Assembly: GCA_001773295.1 (NCBI GenBank)
Contig: MEWG01000008.1
Coordinates: 16,707-43,692 of the forward strand
DNA: 26,986 bases
Direction of reading: 5' to 3'
Source of the DNA: a candidate division WWE3 bacterium RIFOXYD1_FULL_39_9
Lineage (GTDB): Bacteria > Patescibacteriota > WWE3 > UBA101185 > UBA10185
In this document: positions 1 through 8,568 of the stretch, piece after piece
How the letters are laid out: the number at the start of each line of letters is the position of its first letter
Numbering within the stretch: the stretch's first letter is position 1
Notes under the pieces: generated by a model
The model's input: only the letters and a program-made list of their open reading frames with translations
Databases searched by the model: none
What the model was told of the DNA's origin: nothing
Program-made: the position numbers and the translations under genes

Positions 1-696
1 ACCGTACATTAACATAAAGTCCGCCTCCATGACAGGGTAGGATCGTGTAAACAGAGGTTCTCTTTGAGCACGCGGTTTGTCGGTATTCCGCTCACAAAGC
101 TCCTGGAATTTCCCTCGAATCCACTCATCGGCCTCAGAAGTTTGGATACATATATCAATGTCCTGACAACCAGTGGTTCGGGAAATACTCCTGCCTGATC
201 TCGCACCGCGCGCCACTGAGCCGTACAGCCATATATTCTTCACCAGAGGACTTTGCTCCAATATGTGCGCTATTCCGCAGGCTCTTTGGTATGTTAAGTA
301 CCAAGGATGGTGTGAGCTGTGTCTCGGTAATGACCATATCCACGGAAATGGTCCGGATTCGGCCTGTTTTAATACGACAGGCGTGACTCCGCGTAATCCA
401 GCCCGATTCCCTACCTCCAGCACTTGCGTAAGCCACGAAATTACCGTTTCTGACTCAGTCTGTCCTGAAACAAAAGGCACTACGATAAAAACCCACCTGG
501 AAGTTGGCCAAAGGCTCAACAATCCTCGAATTCCTGCAGTAGAGCCCAATGCCGGAACTTCCCGTACCAGGCAGTTTTTTTCTGTAAGCTCATAGGCCCT
601 CATGAATCGTTCATAAGCGTCTTCCAAGTCCTTACCCCAGTGGTCACCAACACGACGGTCTCCAACACGTATAACCAACGCTTGTTGTCGGTTCAC
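1..696 (-). CDS. Nucleotidyltransferase-domain protein, 3'-truncated at window edge
   Basis: The minus strand is open for 232 codons from a GTG at 694-696 to the window edge, with no stop. An AAAGGAG Shine-Dalgarno sequence lies about ten bases upstream. Around residues 164-190 the protein reads LYGSVARG, then a 15-residue stretch, then QDIDICI. This is the G-S...D-x-D signature of the polymerase-beta/MNT nucleotidyltransferase fold; the gap between the two motifs is longer than the usual handful of residues. The first ~150 residues (basic start, a WVFIVVPFV hydrophobic strand) match nothing I recognise. The family transfers an NMP from an NTP to a small molecule, protein or RNA; the substrate here is unknown. 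It is leadered, with a 17-spacer promoter, unlike its AT-rich neighbour. The C-terminal end lies outside the window. Confidence 0.8.
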   Translation of the reverse strand, partial: MNRQQALVIRVGDRRVGDHWGKDLEDAYERFMRAYELTEKNCLVREVPALGSTAGIRGLLSLWPTSRWVFIVVPFVSGQTESETVISWLTQVLEVGNRAGLRGVTPVVLKQAESGPFPWIWSLPRHSSHHPWYLTYQRACGIAHILEQSPLVKNIWLYGSVARGARSGRSISRTTGCQDIDICIQTSEADEWIRGKFQELCERNTDKPRAQREPLFTRSYPVMEADFMLMYG

Positions 697-752
697 CTGC
701 TTAATCTCCTTTCTTTGTTATTTCGTTTTTTCTGATCTTGAAAATTTACCTG

Positions 753-781
753 ATTCTACACTATGAGATATGGTAGTACAA
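753..781 (-). promoter_or_regulatory. Promoter of the left-edge nucleotidyltransferase
   Basis: On the minus strand TTGTAC (776-781) and TAGAAT (753-758) are separated by exactly 17 bases. This gives a leader of about 50 bases ending in the AAAGGAG SD of the GTG-started gene. Confidence 0.6.
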
Positions 782-792
782 CTTGAGCAAAG

Positions 793-2214
793 TTAATTTG
801 TGCGGATCTTCTCCCAGTTGAAAAAGTCTAAAAACCTGTCAGCGTGCGTAAAGGTGTACTTTTCCCCTATCCCCGACACATACTTGGAAACATAGTAGTT
901 TGTATAGGGGTGATACAAGAAAATGGCGGGGGTGTTATCAATTACTGACTTTTGGAATTCATTGTAGTGAATTGTTCTTTTTTCATTTTCCAATTCGTTT
1001 CTGCCTTCCTCCAATGCTCTATCGGCTCGGACATTTTCAAAACCGGTGATATTAAGGCCTGGCGCCTCTTTTTGAGTTGAGTGCCAGTTTACATATCGAT
1101 CCGGATCACGCCCGGTCTCTTGCCCATAAAAAAGTATTTCAAAATTTCTGGGCTCTATAACCGTACTTAAGATTTGGCCGGATTCAACATCATTTACCGA
1201 AACATCAATACCAAGTTTGTCTTCCCATACATTTTTTATTCTGTTTACGAACTCTGTATGAACTGCGATGTCCGGCGCGGTGATAGTCAAAGTTGTGCCG
1301 GCTAAATCTTCGGTAAAGTCTTTTTCATATTTATTAAACTTCAAACCTAAATCAGTAAAAACGCTCCTACTTAGTGGGCCCTGAGCTTCTATTCCCCTGT
1401 CAATAATCAGTTCTGACTTATTTAACACTTTCTCAAGTTTTTTTCTTAGTTCTACATCTTTCAGCTTTTCCTGTGACAAATTAAAATAGAGAGAATAGTA
1501 GATTCCCTGTGTTGGAAATCTGTGATTGTTAAAGTTTTCGAGCCCGTGGACATCGTCGGACAAAAAGCCGTCTATTTCACCTAATCTGGCCGCAGTAGCC
1601 AACTCGGTGTCGTTGCTGTAATACCTAAAAATAATCTTTTTGATCTTGTACTCATCCTTAGTTGTTCTTAATATAATCTGCTTTGTTACAATACCGTCCT
1701 TTTCGATACGAACAACCCTAAAATCACCGCTTGAAACCGGGTGTAAAGGATTATCCTTATCCAAGGAGTTTAGAGGCATAACACCGACTGTAAGCAAATT
1801 TAAGAATGGCGCATATTTATTTGGCAAAATATACCTAACCGAAAGCTCATCTACCTTATCGGTAGCGACTCCTGCCAAATCTGAGATATTAAATGAAGTG
1901 TAAATAAGGTCGTCTGAAGTAATTTTCTTGCCGTTTGTCCAAAACTGGTTATCTTTGAGTTTTATTGTATACACAAGTCCGTCCTCTGATATTGCCCATG
2001 ACTCCGCCAAATCCGGCACTAAAGTACCGTAAATATCATATCTGAACAGACCTCTATAAATTAGCCCCGAAATAGTTTTGTCTGTACTTGTCTGCGACGC
2101 CCCAGGGAAAAATGACTCCGGCTGGCCGGCCACTCCTTCAACATAGGTACTTACCGGCGCCACCGATAGCGCAAACGATACAATCATAAAAATGACTTTC
2201 TGAATGATATCCAT
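793..2214 (-). CDS. ABC transporter solute-binding protein, family 5 (peptide-binding type)
   Basis: This 473-residue extracytoplasmic protein belongs to the SBP_bac_5 (DppA/OppA-like) family, which captures peptides or other solutes for an ABC importer. Residues ~5-22 are a hydrophobic signal or anchor segment without a lipobox cysteine. It is followed directly by the family N-terminus (EGVAGQPESFFPG, then SGLIYRGLFRYD and LVPDLAESWAISEDGLVYTI), which aligns with the canonical 'VGxPxxLNP...LxxGL...P.LAESWexs.DG..yTF' pattern. The length is at the short end of the family, and no permease or ATPase genes are adjacent. A TGGTAAAAT extended -10 lies upstream of an AAGGAA weak SD. The divergent neighbour is tRNA-Glu. 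The family call is firm; the ligand is unknown. Confidence 0.88.
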   Translation of the reverse strand: MDIIQKVIFMIVSFALSVAPVSTYVEGVAGQPESFFPGASQTSTDKTISGLIYRGLFRYDIYGTLVPDLAESWAISEDGLVYTIKLKDNQFWTNGKKITSDDLIYTSFNISDLAGVATDKVDELSVRYILPNKYAPFLNLLTVGVMPLNSLDKDNPLHPVSSGDFRVVRIEKDGIVTKQIILRTTKDEYKIKKIIFRYYSNDTELATAARLGEIDGFLSDDVHGLENFNNHRFPTQGIYYSLYFNLSQEKLKDVELRKKLEKVLNKSELIIDRGIEAQGPLSRSVFTDLGLKFNKYEKDFTEDLAGTTLTITAPDIAVHTEFVNRIKNVWEDKLGIDVSVNDVESGQILSTVIEPRNFEILFYGQETGRDPDRYVNWHSTQKEAPGLNITGFENVRADRALEEGRNELENEKRTIHYNEFQKSVIDNTPAIFLYHPYTNYYVSKYVSGIGEKYTFTHADRFLDFFNWEKIRTN

Positions 2215-2253
2215 AGAGGTTTTTCCTTAGTATTTTACCAGAAACCGCGGCTA

Positions 2254-2283
2254 TTGCTTAATTTAATGGTTTATTGATAATAT
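2254..2283 (+). promoter_or_regulatory. Promoter of tRNA-Glu
   Basis: TTGCTT (2254-2259) and TAATAT (2278-2283) are separated by 18 bases. The predicted start lies about 35 bases before the mature tRNA. Confidence 0.5.
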
Positions 2284-2326
2284 ATGTAGGTTTCTACGCT
2301 GTTTCTAAAGCTTTTTTGGCCATTTA

Positions 2327-2401
2327 GGCCCCATCGTCTAACGGTTAGGACGCCGGGTTTTCATCCCGGTAATCGGGGTTCGATTCCCCGTGGGGTCACC
2401 A
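2327..2401 (+). tRNA. tRNA-Glu (UUC), CCA encoded
   Basis: A full cloverleaf can be drawn. The acceptor GGCCCCA pairs with TGGGGTC (one G-U), the anticodon stem CCGGG/CCCGG carries loop TTTTCAT with anticodon TTC, and the T-arm is CGGGG-TTCGATT-CCCCG. The discriminator is A and the CCA tail (2399-2401) is genomically encoded. An AT-rich block of uncharacterised genes begins just downstream, but I found no duplicated tRNA 3' end that would mark an integration site. Confidence 0.97.
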
Positions 2402-2641
2402 TTGAAAAATCTTCACCAACCAATACTGTGTTTAACTTGTAGATAGGCTTCAAATCTGGTGTTCCATTAGCTAAATCATCATAAGTGGGTAAAGTGTTAA
2501 AAAAGCACTTAAAACTAACCCTAAATCTACCTCATTTCCCGTACCTAGTAACAATCTCTTATAAAAAAAGAGATCGCATAGCAAAAGTTTTGCAAATTAG
2601 CCTGGAAAATCTTTTCAAACTATAGCCTTATAATTTGTTGC

Positions 2642-2647
2642 TATAAT
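2642..2647 (+). promoter_or_regulatory. Extended -10 promoter giving a leaderless mRNA
   Basis: TGCTATAAT (hexamer 2642-2647) sits exactly six bases before the ATG at 2654, so transcription should begin at or next to the start codon. No -35 box is seen at 17-base spacing and there is no SD. Confidence 0.7.
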
Positions 2648-2653
2648 GCAAAC

Positions 2654-4597
2654 ATGCGCTCTACTGTAGATATGTTCGTATTAGTAACATTCTGGTCATT
2701 TGTTGTGGCTGTGTATGCAGTTTTCCCCGAAAAAATAAGGTCTAAAGTTCATCTATTTGTAGGTACTTCATTTACACTTATCTATTTTGCAGTTACTTCC
2801 TTAATTGCGATTGTAATAAATACAAACTTCAATATAAGTTCCCTAAACGAAGCTTATTTTACAAAGCTTGTACAAATACCATTTTTCTACGGATTGATTG
2901 AAAATCTTAGAGTTATTGCTCAAATACCTAATATCTTTTCCGTAATTATTTATATTATTCTTGTACTTTATGTATTAGCTGTAGGAATTGATATAAGTAC
3001 TGGAAAAATAAATCGGGGTAATATAAAAAAGGTTAACAGTTACTTCGAAGACTTATATAGAAAGGATTTAGGTACAAATCAACGTAATGATAATTGGGTA
3101 TTATTAATCGATAGTCTATATGAAAACTGTAAACATATAGTTGATGTTGCAAATAATCATATTTGGTATAGAAAGTTATTTTACAAACTCCTTTTCGCTA
3201 TTATTCCTGACATGGAACCACGCATTATTATCACAAATTATGGTGAGAGTGAAGTTGAAGTTAGTGAGACTAGTAAAATTAATGAATTTATCAATATAGT
3301 AAGAAATAAATATGAAAATACCATTGAGAGATTAATTTATAAATTGACTGGTAATAGATATTTTTATAAAAATATTCCTCTAGATAAGTCTTCGTCTAAA
3401 GCAAATGACATTTTTTCTAAATATATTTTGGATAAGAAAATTCTAGAATTATCAATAAATTACAAACCCGAATATATACCTTTAATAATTAGCTGTGTAA
3501 AAGCCTATAACTATAGAATTAAGGAAACAATTGAAATAACAATAAAAACTCTATATCAAAACCTACAGTCATTATTATATACAGAATTATTTAATAACAG
3601 CTCACCTAACGATAGTTCAAGAATAGATACTACAAGGACTATTTTGTTAGATACACTTTTTGATGGCAACTTTATTGATAAGTGTGAAATAGCTGTACCC
3701 ATACAAGCAAGTATGGATACTTATTTCGACAAATTATATTACGCCAAAGACGATATAAATAATTATCCAAATTTCAATATGTATGGGGATGACAGACTTA
3801 AAAGCCCAATTTATCTTACGATTGTTTTCTATGAATGGATGCTTAAGATAGCTCTTGCCCGGAATATACACTGGCACCTTTTTGTAATGAATTTTCAATT
3901 TTGGTTTAAGAAAATGGTAGAAAACATTAACTTTAATATTAAAGGTATTGATATAGATAGAGAGTTTCCAAATGCATATTTTTACTTTATGTATGAAACT
4001 CAAGAGCTATTTCGAGATATCTTTAGATACATAGAAAACTCAAGTGAACTAGAACTGCCGTCTGTAAAAAAACCAGATAACGCAAGCATACCGTATTGGG
4101 TTTTGGAGACTTTTGTTGATTGTATAGTTGCACTTGCGGAAGCAGGAGCGGATAAAATCCCAGAGAGTAAAAAGAATTATTTAACCGAAATGCTATGGTG
4201 GCAATACTTCGAATTAAAAAAAACTAAATGTAAACAATTAGAGGGATATGGTGATGTGTTATGGAATTTAATTAAAGAGAAGTTGACGGGTCGTTATACA
4301 GGATTTAATTACAAACTATTTAAGGTCCTTTTTACCTCTTTTAACATGCTTGATTATCCAAAATTCGCAATTGAACAACCTGACGACTATAAAGAAATGG
4401 ATTTAAAGCTTAAAGGCTATTTAGAAAATTATGTTATTGAAAAACTAAACATGTCAAGCATAGAGTTATATCTTCAAAGTGTTAATGAGTATGTGAGTAA
4501 CAGGGCAAACCTGGGTGCTGATGGTATTTACATACCCAATTATTGGAAAACTGCTAAAGTAATAGACGAAAGTCATTACAAGTCGTTAATTCGCTAA
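2654..4597 (+). CDS. Uncharacterised 647-residue membrane protein with large soluble domain
   Basis: I do not recognise this family. Three hydrophobic segments (about residues 6-24, 33-55 and 92-113) form an N-terminal membrane anchor. The remaining ~530 residues look cytoplasmic or helical, rich in Tyr, Asn, Ile and Lys, with aromatic-rich stretches such as WHLFVMNFQFWFKK near the middle and EMLWWQYFEL later. No nucleotide-binding or catalytic motif is obvious. The gene is very AT-rich, starts directly after an extended -10 element without an SD, and ends back-to-back with the convergent Cys-rich secreted gene with no intervening base. A defence or stress role is possible from its location in an accessory block beside tRNA-Glu, but that is speculation. 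Confidence 0.85.
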   Translation: MRSTVDMFVLVTFWSFVVAVYAVFPEKIRSKVHLFVGTSFTLIYFAVTSLIAIVINTNFNISSLNEAYFTKLVQIPFFYGLIENLRVIAQIPNIFSVIIYIILVLYVLAVGIDISTGKINRGNIKKVNSYFEDLYRKDLGTNQRNDNWVLLIDSLYENCKHIVDVANNHIWYRKLFYKLLFAIIPDMEPRIIITNYGESEVEVSETSKINEFINIVRNKYENTIERLIYKLTGNRYFYKNIPLDKSSSKANDIFSKYILDKKILELSINYKPEYIPLIISCVKAYNYRIKETIEITIKTLYQNLQSLLYTELFNNSSPNDSSRIDTTRTILLDTLFDGNFIDKCEIAVPIQASMDTYFDKLYYAKDDINNYPNFNMYGDDRLKSPIYLTIVFYEWMLKIALARNIHWHLFVMNFQFWFKKMVENINFNIKGIDIDREFPNAYFYFMYETQELFRDIFRYIENSSELELPSVKKPDNASIPYWVLETFVDCIVALAEAGADKIPESKKNYLTEMLWWQYFELKKTKCKQLEGYGDVLWNLIKEKLTGRYTGFNYKLFKVLFTSFNMLDYPKFAIEQPDDYKEMDLKLKGYLENYVIEKLNMSSIELYLQSVNEYVSNRANLGADGIYIPNYWKTAKVIDESHYKSLIR

Positions 4598-5470
4598 TTA
4601 ATGTTTTCTAGCATACCATATTAAGCCACCAACACCTGCGAGTAGACCCAAACTAACTAAGTTGTTTGAAGATTCTTTATTACTGCTAGTCGATTTTTCA
4701 CTGCTTTGCGTACTTTCAACAACCATATTATTTACAGGCGTTTCTTTTATTAAAGGGTACTTAACATAAACAGCACGTTTTATAGTACTAGTACCGTTCG
4801 TTGCAGTTAAGGTGTAAGTAATGTCTGCGGTAGGCTTGATTTTAACAAACGAATCCCCAACTTTTATGGTTCCTATTTCTGGGCTAATTTCTGCTTTGGT
4901 TGCACATTTAACGGAATACTCTAAATTTCGTTCTTCCTCGTCTATCAAGGTTTCTTTGAATGTAACTTGGGGAGTGGCCTCTGGTACATCGACTTCCCAA
5001 TATACAATATCCCCCCACCCACAACTTCTACCTGGTTTTACATTGATATACCATTTACCAGGTTTGACATCTTTAAAGACAAATCGTTGTGTATTTGTGT
5101 CCGACAGAGGTCCTGGGTCTGCCCCTGCATTTTTTGAAATACCTATGCTGTAAAAGTCATCATTTGTACCTTTGTCCCAAGTGAATGTAACATCTTGGGA
5201 GCAACCATTCTGTGAAAATGTATAGTTTCCTTTGCCATTCTTGAGCGAAGGATAAACACACACAGGTTTGGGAGCTATATAAGTGCACCCACAAGAAGGC
5301 GAATATGTACCATCATTGCAAACATATCTACCTGCAGACGTATCACAATAGGAAACGCCACCATGCCAGGAACAACAACCACTTTTAGCTAAAGCTATAT
5401 TTTGAGGTAATAGAGTTACAAGAGTAAATGAAACAACTATTAAAAGTGTTTTGATTTTTAATACACTCAT
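4598..5470 (-). CDS. Secreted, C-terminally anchored Cys-rich protein (DUF3761-like domain)
   Basis: I start at the ATG 5468-5470, which puts a classic signal peptide at the N-terminus (MSVLKIKTLLIVVSFTLV, followed by A-x-A near ALAKS). A GTG 33 bases further upstream is in frame but overlaps the likely TATAAA -10. Right after the signal is a Cys-rich module, CCSWHGGVSYC...GRYVCNDGTYSPSCGC. It resembles the CS-HGGV/DGT-S motif of DUF3761-type secreted domains. Next come two beta-rich, fibronectin-like stretches, a Ser/Thr/Asn-rich spacer and a final hydrophobic helix (NLVSLGLLAGVGGLIWY) followed by RKH, which suggests a cell-surface anchor. Function unknown. It is divergent from the gene at 5547, sharing a short intergenic region. 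Confidence 0.8.
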   Translation of the reverse strand: MSVLKIKTLLIVVSFTLVTLLPQNIALAKSGCCSWHGGVSYCDTSAGRYVCNDGTYSPSCGCTYIAPKPVCVYPSLKNGKGNYTFSQNGCSQDVTFTWDKGTNDDFYSIGISKNAGADPGPLSDTNTQRFVFKDVKPGKWYINVKPGRSCGWGDIVYWEVDVPEATPQVTFKETLIDEEERNLEYSVKCATKAEISPEIGTIKVGDSFVKIKPTADITYTLTATNGTSTIKRAVYVKYPLIKETPVNNMVVESTQSSEKSTSSNKESSNNLVSLGLLAGVGGLIWYARKH

Positions 5471-5534
5471 ATGTTTATGAGCAGTACTACTGTATTTATA
5501 CACCTAAAGTATACCTATAGTCTATATCTAGTGA

Positions 5535-5540
5535 TATAAT
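5535..5540 (+). promoter_or_regulatory. Extended -10 promoter giving a leaderless mRNA
   Basis: TGATATAAT (hexamer 5535-5540) lies exactly six bases upstream of the ATG at 5547. There is no SD. Confidence 0.7.
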
Positions 5541-5546
5541 CCACTT

Positions 5547-6140
5547 ATGTTAGAGACAATACAAGAAACATCCATGTCCTTAAGTGCAACTGACATTTTT
5601 TTAACTTCTACCTTACCAGATGTTTTGAAGACTGTTTTATCTTTACCCGTTGCCTTAATTGTATTGGCATTAATCTTTAGAGAAGAGATTGCGGAATTAA
5701 TTCCAAGAATAAAAAAAGTGAATTTACCAGGGGGCAGTTCTTTAGAACAAACACAAGCAACAGATGGCAAAGATATAGACGATTCTGCAGAAGTAAAAGC
5801 ACTTCTTACTCAAACAAAGGCAGAAAATGAAGCATTTAAAGAAGTCGTAACCCAGCAAAATCAAACATTACTTGAACTTATAGATAGATTAAACTTATTT
5901 GAATTTAATTATTTAGATACATTCCTTGTTTTGAAAACTAAAGCAATTCTATTAGATTTATACAAAATTGGAGCCATTAAGAAAAGTGACTTTTTTGAAA
6001 AATACCCTGTAATAAGCACTATTGAAAAAGAAGCCGTACTTAAAGCACTCAAGGATGCATTCTTACTAATAGAAAATAACGATATTTTGCATGTTACTCC
6101 TAGAGGAGAATTGTATCTACAACATATCCAATATTTATAG
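5547..6140 (+). CDS. Membrane-anchored coiled-coil protein with winged-helix-like C-terminus, unknown function
   Basis: This 197-residue protein has one hydrophobic helix (about residues 28-45, VLSLPVALIVLALIF). A short linker follows, then a predicted coiled coil (about 85-125, with repeated TQ/EN/LL spacing). The C-terminal ~75 residues end in a helix-helix-beta pattern (AVLKALKDAFLLIENNDILHVTPRGELYL) that resembles a winged helix. I cannot assign a named family. It is leaderless and AT-rich, like the 2654 gene; the two flank the secreted Cys-rich gene in one AT-rich block. No terminator hairpin is visible in the 189 bases that follow. Confidence 0.8.
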   Translation: MLETIQETSMSLSATDIFLTSTLPDVLKTVLSLPVALIVLALIFREEIAELIPRIKKVNLPGGSSLEQTQATDGKDIDDSAEVKALLTQTKAENEAFKEVVTQQNQTLLELIDRLNLFEFNYLDTFLVLKTKAILLDLYKIGAIKKSDFFEKYPVISTIEKEAVLKALKDAFLLIENNDILHVTPRGELYLQHIQYL

Positions 6141-6316
6141 TTCCATTACACTAAGGGTATATTATATTTAAATAACTCCCACTCTTACTGCATAAAGTAG
6201 CACCTGCAAAAACATCCTCTAAAACTCTGCTGTCTCTATTACCGATTCTACAAAGGTGTTCCATCCTAGACGCAGTCCGTTCACCAAATATGCTTCTTCA
6301 ACTCAACAACATCTGA

Positions 6317-6322
6317 TACACT
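6317..6322 (+). promoter_or_regulatory. Possible -10 box, near-leaderless start
   Basis: TACACT lies seven bases before the ATG at 6330. There is no SD and no convincing -35 box. Confidence 0.4.
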
Positions 6323-6329
6323 TTTAGTT

Positions 6330-7391
6330 ATGCAGCCGATCAAATTCATGGTAATAGGTTGTGGCCAGGTTTTTGACAAATACTGGGTACCGGCACACGA
6401 AAAAGCCCAACTTGTGATATCAGGAATCATAAGTAAAAACGACACGCAACAGAAGCACTTAAACAGCGGTTTCCCCTACCACCCTACAGATTCAACAAAA
6501 AACACTATAGAAATTCTGATGAATACTTCAGATAGCTACGGGGCTATTGCACTTTTAGTACCTGCCGACGTCAGACTTGAGTTACTAACAGCAATCCTAA
6601 GTCAACCAAAACTTCAAACAAAAAAAGTGTTTATAGAAAAACCTTATACAAAAGACCTTTCGCAAATAAAAGAATTTAAAAACTTGATTAAAAAATACCC
6701 CGGAAGACTTCACTTCTCAGGTAAATATTCGTATGGTCGTGCAGACAATTTAATTCAAATACTGAGTAAAACCGACGACCTGCCACTATTTATCAATGCG
6801 GTCATGATAGAGGGTTCGAAATATTTTAATAAAGTTATGGATAACCAAAACACTGACCTTTATTTTAAGGATGGCCCGGAGCTTGACCTGGGGTTTCATA
6901 TCCTCAACATTTCAGCAATGTATTTAAACAGCAAAGAAGATAAAATCCGAACTATTCTTATAAACAAGAATACTGTCATGGACTTAAACTGTATCAGACC
7001 TTACTTTTTGCCAAATCTGGGGTTTGTAGCTGAAGTAGTCTTTACCCTAAATTCCAGGCGAACTGTTCCATTATACTTGCAGGTGGGTAAGGCTGACTGC
7101 ATAAGTAATAGACACATAGACTTCGATTTTAAGGATAAACGGATTGTTCAGTATTTTACGACCCTCGATGCTTCAGACCCGGTGTATGAGGTGAGAGAAG
7201 ACACTCGGGAATTGTTGGCAAAACATAAACCCGGATATCTATATTATTCAAAAGAACTGAGTCCGGAGGCGTTTTGTAAACAAACTACCTATGAACAGGA
7301 AATCGACATGGAAATTAACAGAATATGTATGCAGATTAAGGATATCAGGGAGGGGTCTTGCAAGGATGTCGTGGAGTCTATAGCGGGATAA
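6330..7391 (+). CDS. Gfo/Idh/MocA-family oxidoreductase
   Basis: This 353-residue protein begins with a Rossmann dinucleotide-binding strand (MVIGCGQVFDKYWVPA, the family GxGxxxxxxxxPA pattern). Near residue 107 it carries the hallmark EKP motif (VFIEKPYTKDL), whose lysine contacts NAD(P) and substrate. A DLGFHI segment near residue 187 matches the catalytic D...H region of the C-terminal domain. Family members oxidise or reduce sugars, inositols or related carbonyls, often in nucleotide-sugar or cell-surface glycan pathways. The substrate cannot be read from the sequence. The gene converges on the SpoU methyltransferase with a 22-base gap and no hairpin. Confidence 0.87.
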   Translation: MQPIKFMVIGCGQVFDKYWVPAHEKAQLVISGIISKNDTQQKHLNSGFPYHPTDSTKNTIEILMNTSDSYGAIALLVPADVRLELLTAILSQPKLQTKKVFIEKPYTKDLSQIKEFKNLIKKYPGRLHFSGKYSYGRADNLIQILSKTDDLPLFINAVMIEGSKYFNKVMDNQNTDLYFKDGPELDLGFHILNISAMYLNSKEDKIRTILINKNTVMDLNCIRPYFLPNLGFVAEVVFTLNSRRTVPLYLQVGKADCISNRHIDFDFKDKRIVQYFTTLDASDPVYEVREDTRELLAKHKPGYLYYSKELSPEAFCKQTTYEQEIDMEINRICMQIKDIREGSCKDVVESIAG

Positions 7392-7413
7392 AGGCAGACC
7401 TACACCACTCATT

Positions 7414-7935
7414 TCAAAAGCTAAACAACACAATCCCGACACTTACATTAACGTTTAAACTAGGGTTTTTGCCATACATTGGGATGGTTACAGCGTTGTC
7501 ACATAGCTCCAGAGTCGATTTATTAACTCCCGAATCCTCATTACCAGCAATTAGACATACTTTCGGTTTGTCCTTTAAAAATTCTTTTAATGATGACAGG
7601 GGCACGTTGTTGTCTGCAAGTTCGATGGCAAGTATAGTGTATCCGGCATCTTTGAGTGTGGGTAAAATGTCTAATGTCTTTTCGAAATACTCATGTTTTA
7701 CTTTATTTTCAGACCCGCGCGATACCTTCTTTAGGCCTATACCAAAAGGAGGTCTTTGAGAAATGCCTGTCAAAAGGATTTTTTCAACACCGGCAGATTC
7801 GGCTGTTCTGAACATATTAGCCACGTTTTTGGCATATTGAATATTCTCTAGGACCAAAACGATCTCATGGTATCTCTTTGGTTGATCCTTAAAATATCTT
7901 TTGACCTCTTTGCCACGCAACTGTTTTAATGACAT
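7414..7935 (-). CDS. SpoU/TrmH-family RNA 2'-O-methyltransferase
   Basis: All three SpoU motifs are present. Motif 1 is ENIQYAKNVANMFRTAESAGVEKILLTG (here N-VANMFRTAE-AGV), motif 2 is CLIAGNEDSGV, and motif 3 is IPMYGKNPSLNVNVSVGIVLF with the S-LNVSVA-like knot sequence. SPOUT knotted methyltransferases transfer methyl from SAM to a ribose 2'-OH in tRNA or rRNA. At 173 residues it is a minimal enzyme lacking the N-terminal RNA-binding extension of RlmB, so it may be TrmL- or TrmH-like; the target is unknown. The start is the ATG at 7933-7935, six bases after a TATAAT, so the mRNA is probably leaderless. Confidence 0.9.
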   Translation of the reverse strand: MSLKQLRGKEVKRYFKDQPKRYHEIVLVLENIQYAKNVANMFRTAESAGVEKILLTGISQRPPFGIGLKKVSRGSENKVKHEYFEKTLDILPTLKDAGYTILAIELADNNVPLSSLKEFLKDKPKVCLIAGNEDSGVNKSTLELCDNAVTIPMYGKNPSLNVNVSVGIVLFSF

Positions 7936-7941
7936 GGCAGC

Positions 7942-7947
7942 ATTATA
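7942..7947 (-). promoter_or_regulatory. -10 box giving a leaderless mRNA for the SpoU gene
   Basis: TATAAT on the minus strand ends exactly six bases before the ATG. No SD is visible. Confidence 0.65.
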
Positions 7948-8023
7948 CTAAAGTACGGTCAATAATGCCTGTACCTACCAAGAATTTACCTATAACAGAG
8001 TAAACCTGTTAAGATAAATACTT

Positions 8024-8443
8024 ATGGAGCAATTTAAGAAAAATCCGGTATTCCAAAAACTACTAACATTAAACTTAAACCCAAATAATTATGCGATTTT
8101 TGGGAGTGGACCTATGTACGCGCACAATCTGAAAAACGAATTTCATGATTTGGACATTATTGCTAGAGAAGATGCGTGGGAATCTGCAAAACAATTAGGC
8201 ACACCGCACCCATCACTTTTGAAACACGGCTTGGAGATCGACATGGATGATGGCAAAATCCAGGTATTTAACAAGTGGATTTCCGATAACTGGGATGTGA
8301 ACGAGCTTATCGACGATGCTGAAGTAATTGAAGGAATAAGATTTGTACGACTCGACAAAGTACTAAGCTCGAAACTTGAACTCTCTAGAACTAAAGATAT
8401 CAAAGATATCGAAACCCTCAGAATTTATTTTAAAAACCTCTAA
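8024..8443 (+). CDS. Small nucleotidyltransferase-like protein
   Basis: This 139-residue protein carries YAIFGSGPMYAH followed 10 residues later by HDLDIIA. That corresponds to the G-S...D-x-D core of the nucleotidyltransferase superfamily. A later EIDMDDG could supply the third carboxylate. The C-terminal part (RLDKVLSSKLELSRTKDIKDIETLRI) resembles the 'K...R.KD..D' tail common in AbiEii/kanamycin-nucleotidyltransferase-like proteins that report or modify small substrates. The start codon follows a TAAGAT box by eight bases, with no SD. Substrate unknown; no obvious antitoxin partner is adjacent. Confidence 0.72.
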   Translation: MEQFKKNPVFQKLLTLNLNPNNYAIFGSGPMYAHNLKNEFHDLDIIAREDAWESAKQLGTPHPSLLKHGLEIDMDDGKIQVFNKWISDNWDVNELIDDAEVIEGIRFVRLDKVLSSKLELSRTKDIKDIETLRIYFKNL

Positions 8444-8512
8444 TTTTTTAATTGAACTGAACCGTAGTAATTTTCTATAGTGCGCCAAATACTTGACTTA
8501 ACATTTCACACA

Positions 8513-8541
8513 TTGACACATGTCTATGCGTTTGGTATAAA
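8513..8541 (+). promoter_or_regulatory. Consensus promoter of the secreted protein gene
   Basis: TTGACA (8513-8518), a 17-base spacer and TATAAA (8536-8541) make the closest match to the textbook promoter in the window. It predicts a leader of about 20-25 bases before the ATG at 8569. Confidence 0.75.
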
Positions 8542-8568
8542 GATGGGACCCGTAAATTACATTAAATT

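Noticed and set aside
173..595. 140-codon plus-strand ORF and overlapping minus-strand ORFs (9-206, 155-436) in the left 600 bases
   Set aside because: They are shadows of the minus-strand GTG-started nucleotidyltransferase frame, which is open across the whole region and carries real motifs.
2327..6330. AT-rich block as an element integrated in tRNA-Glu
   Set aside because: I could not find a repeated tRNA 3' end or an integrase, so no attachment site can be claimed.
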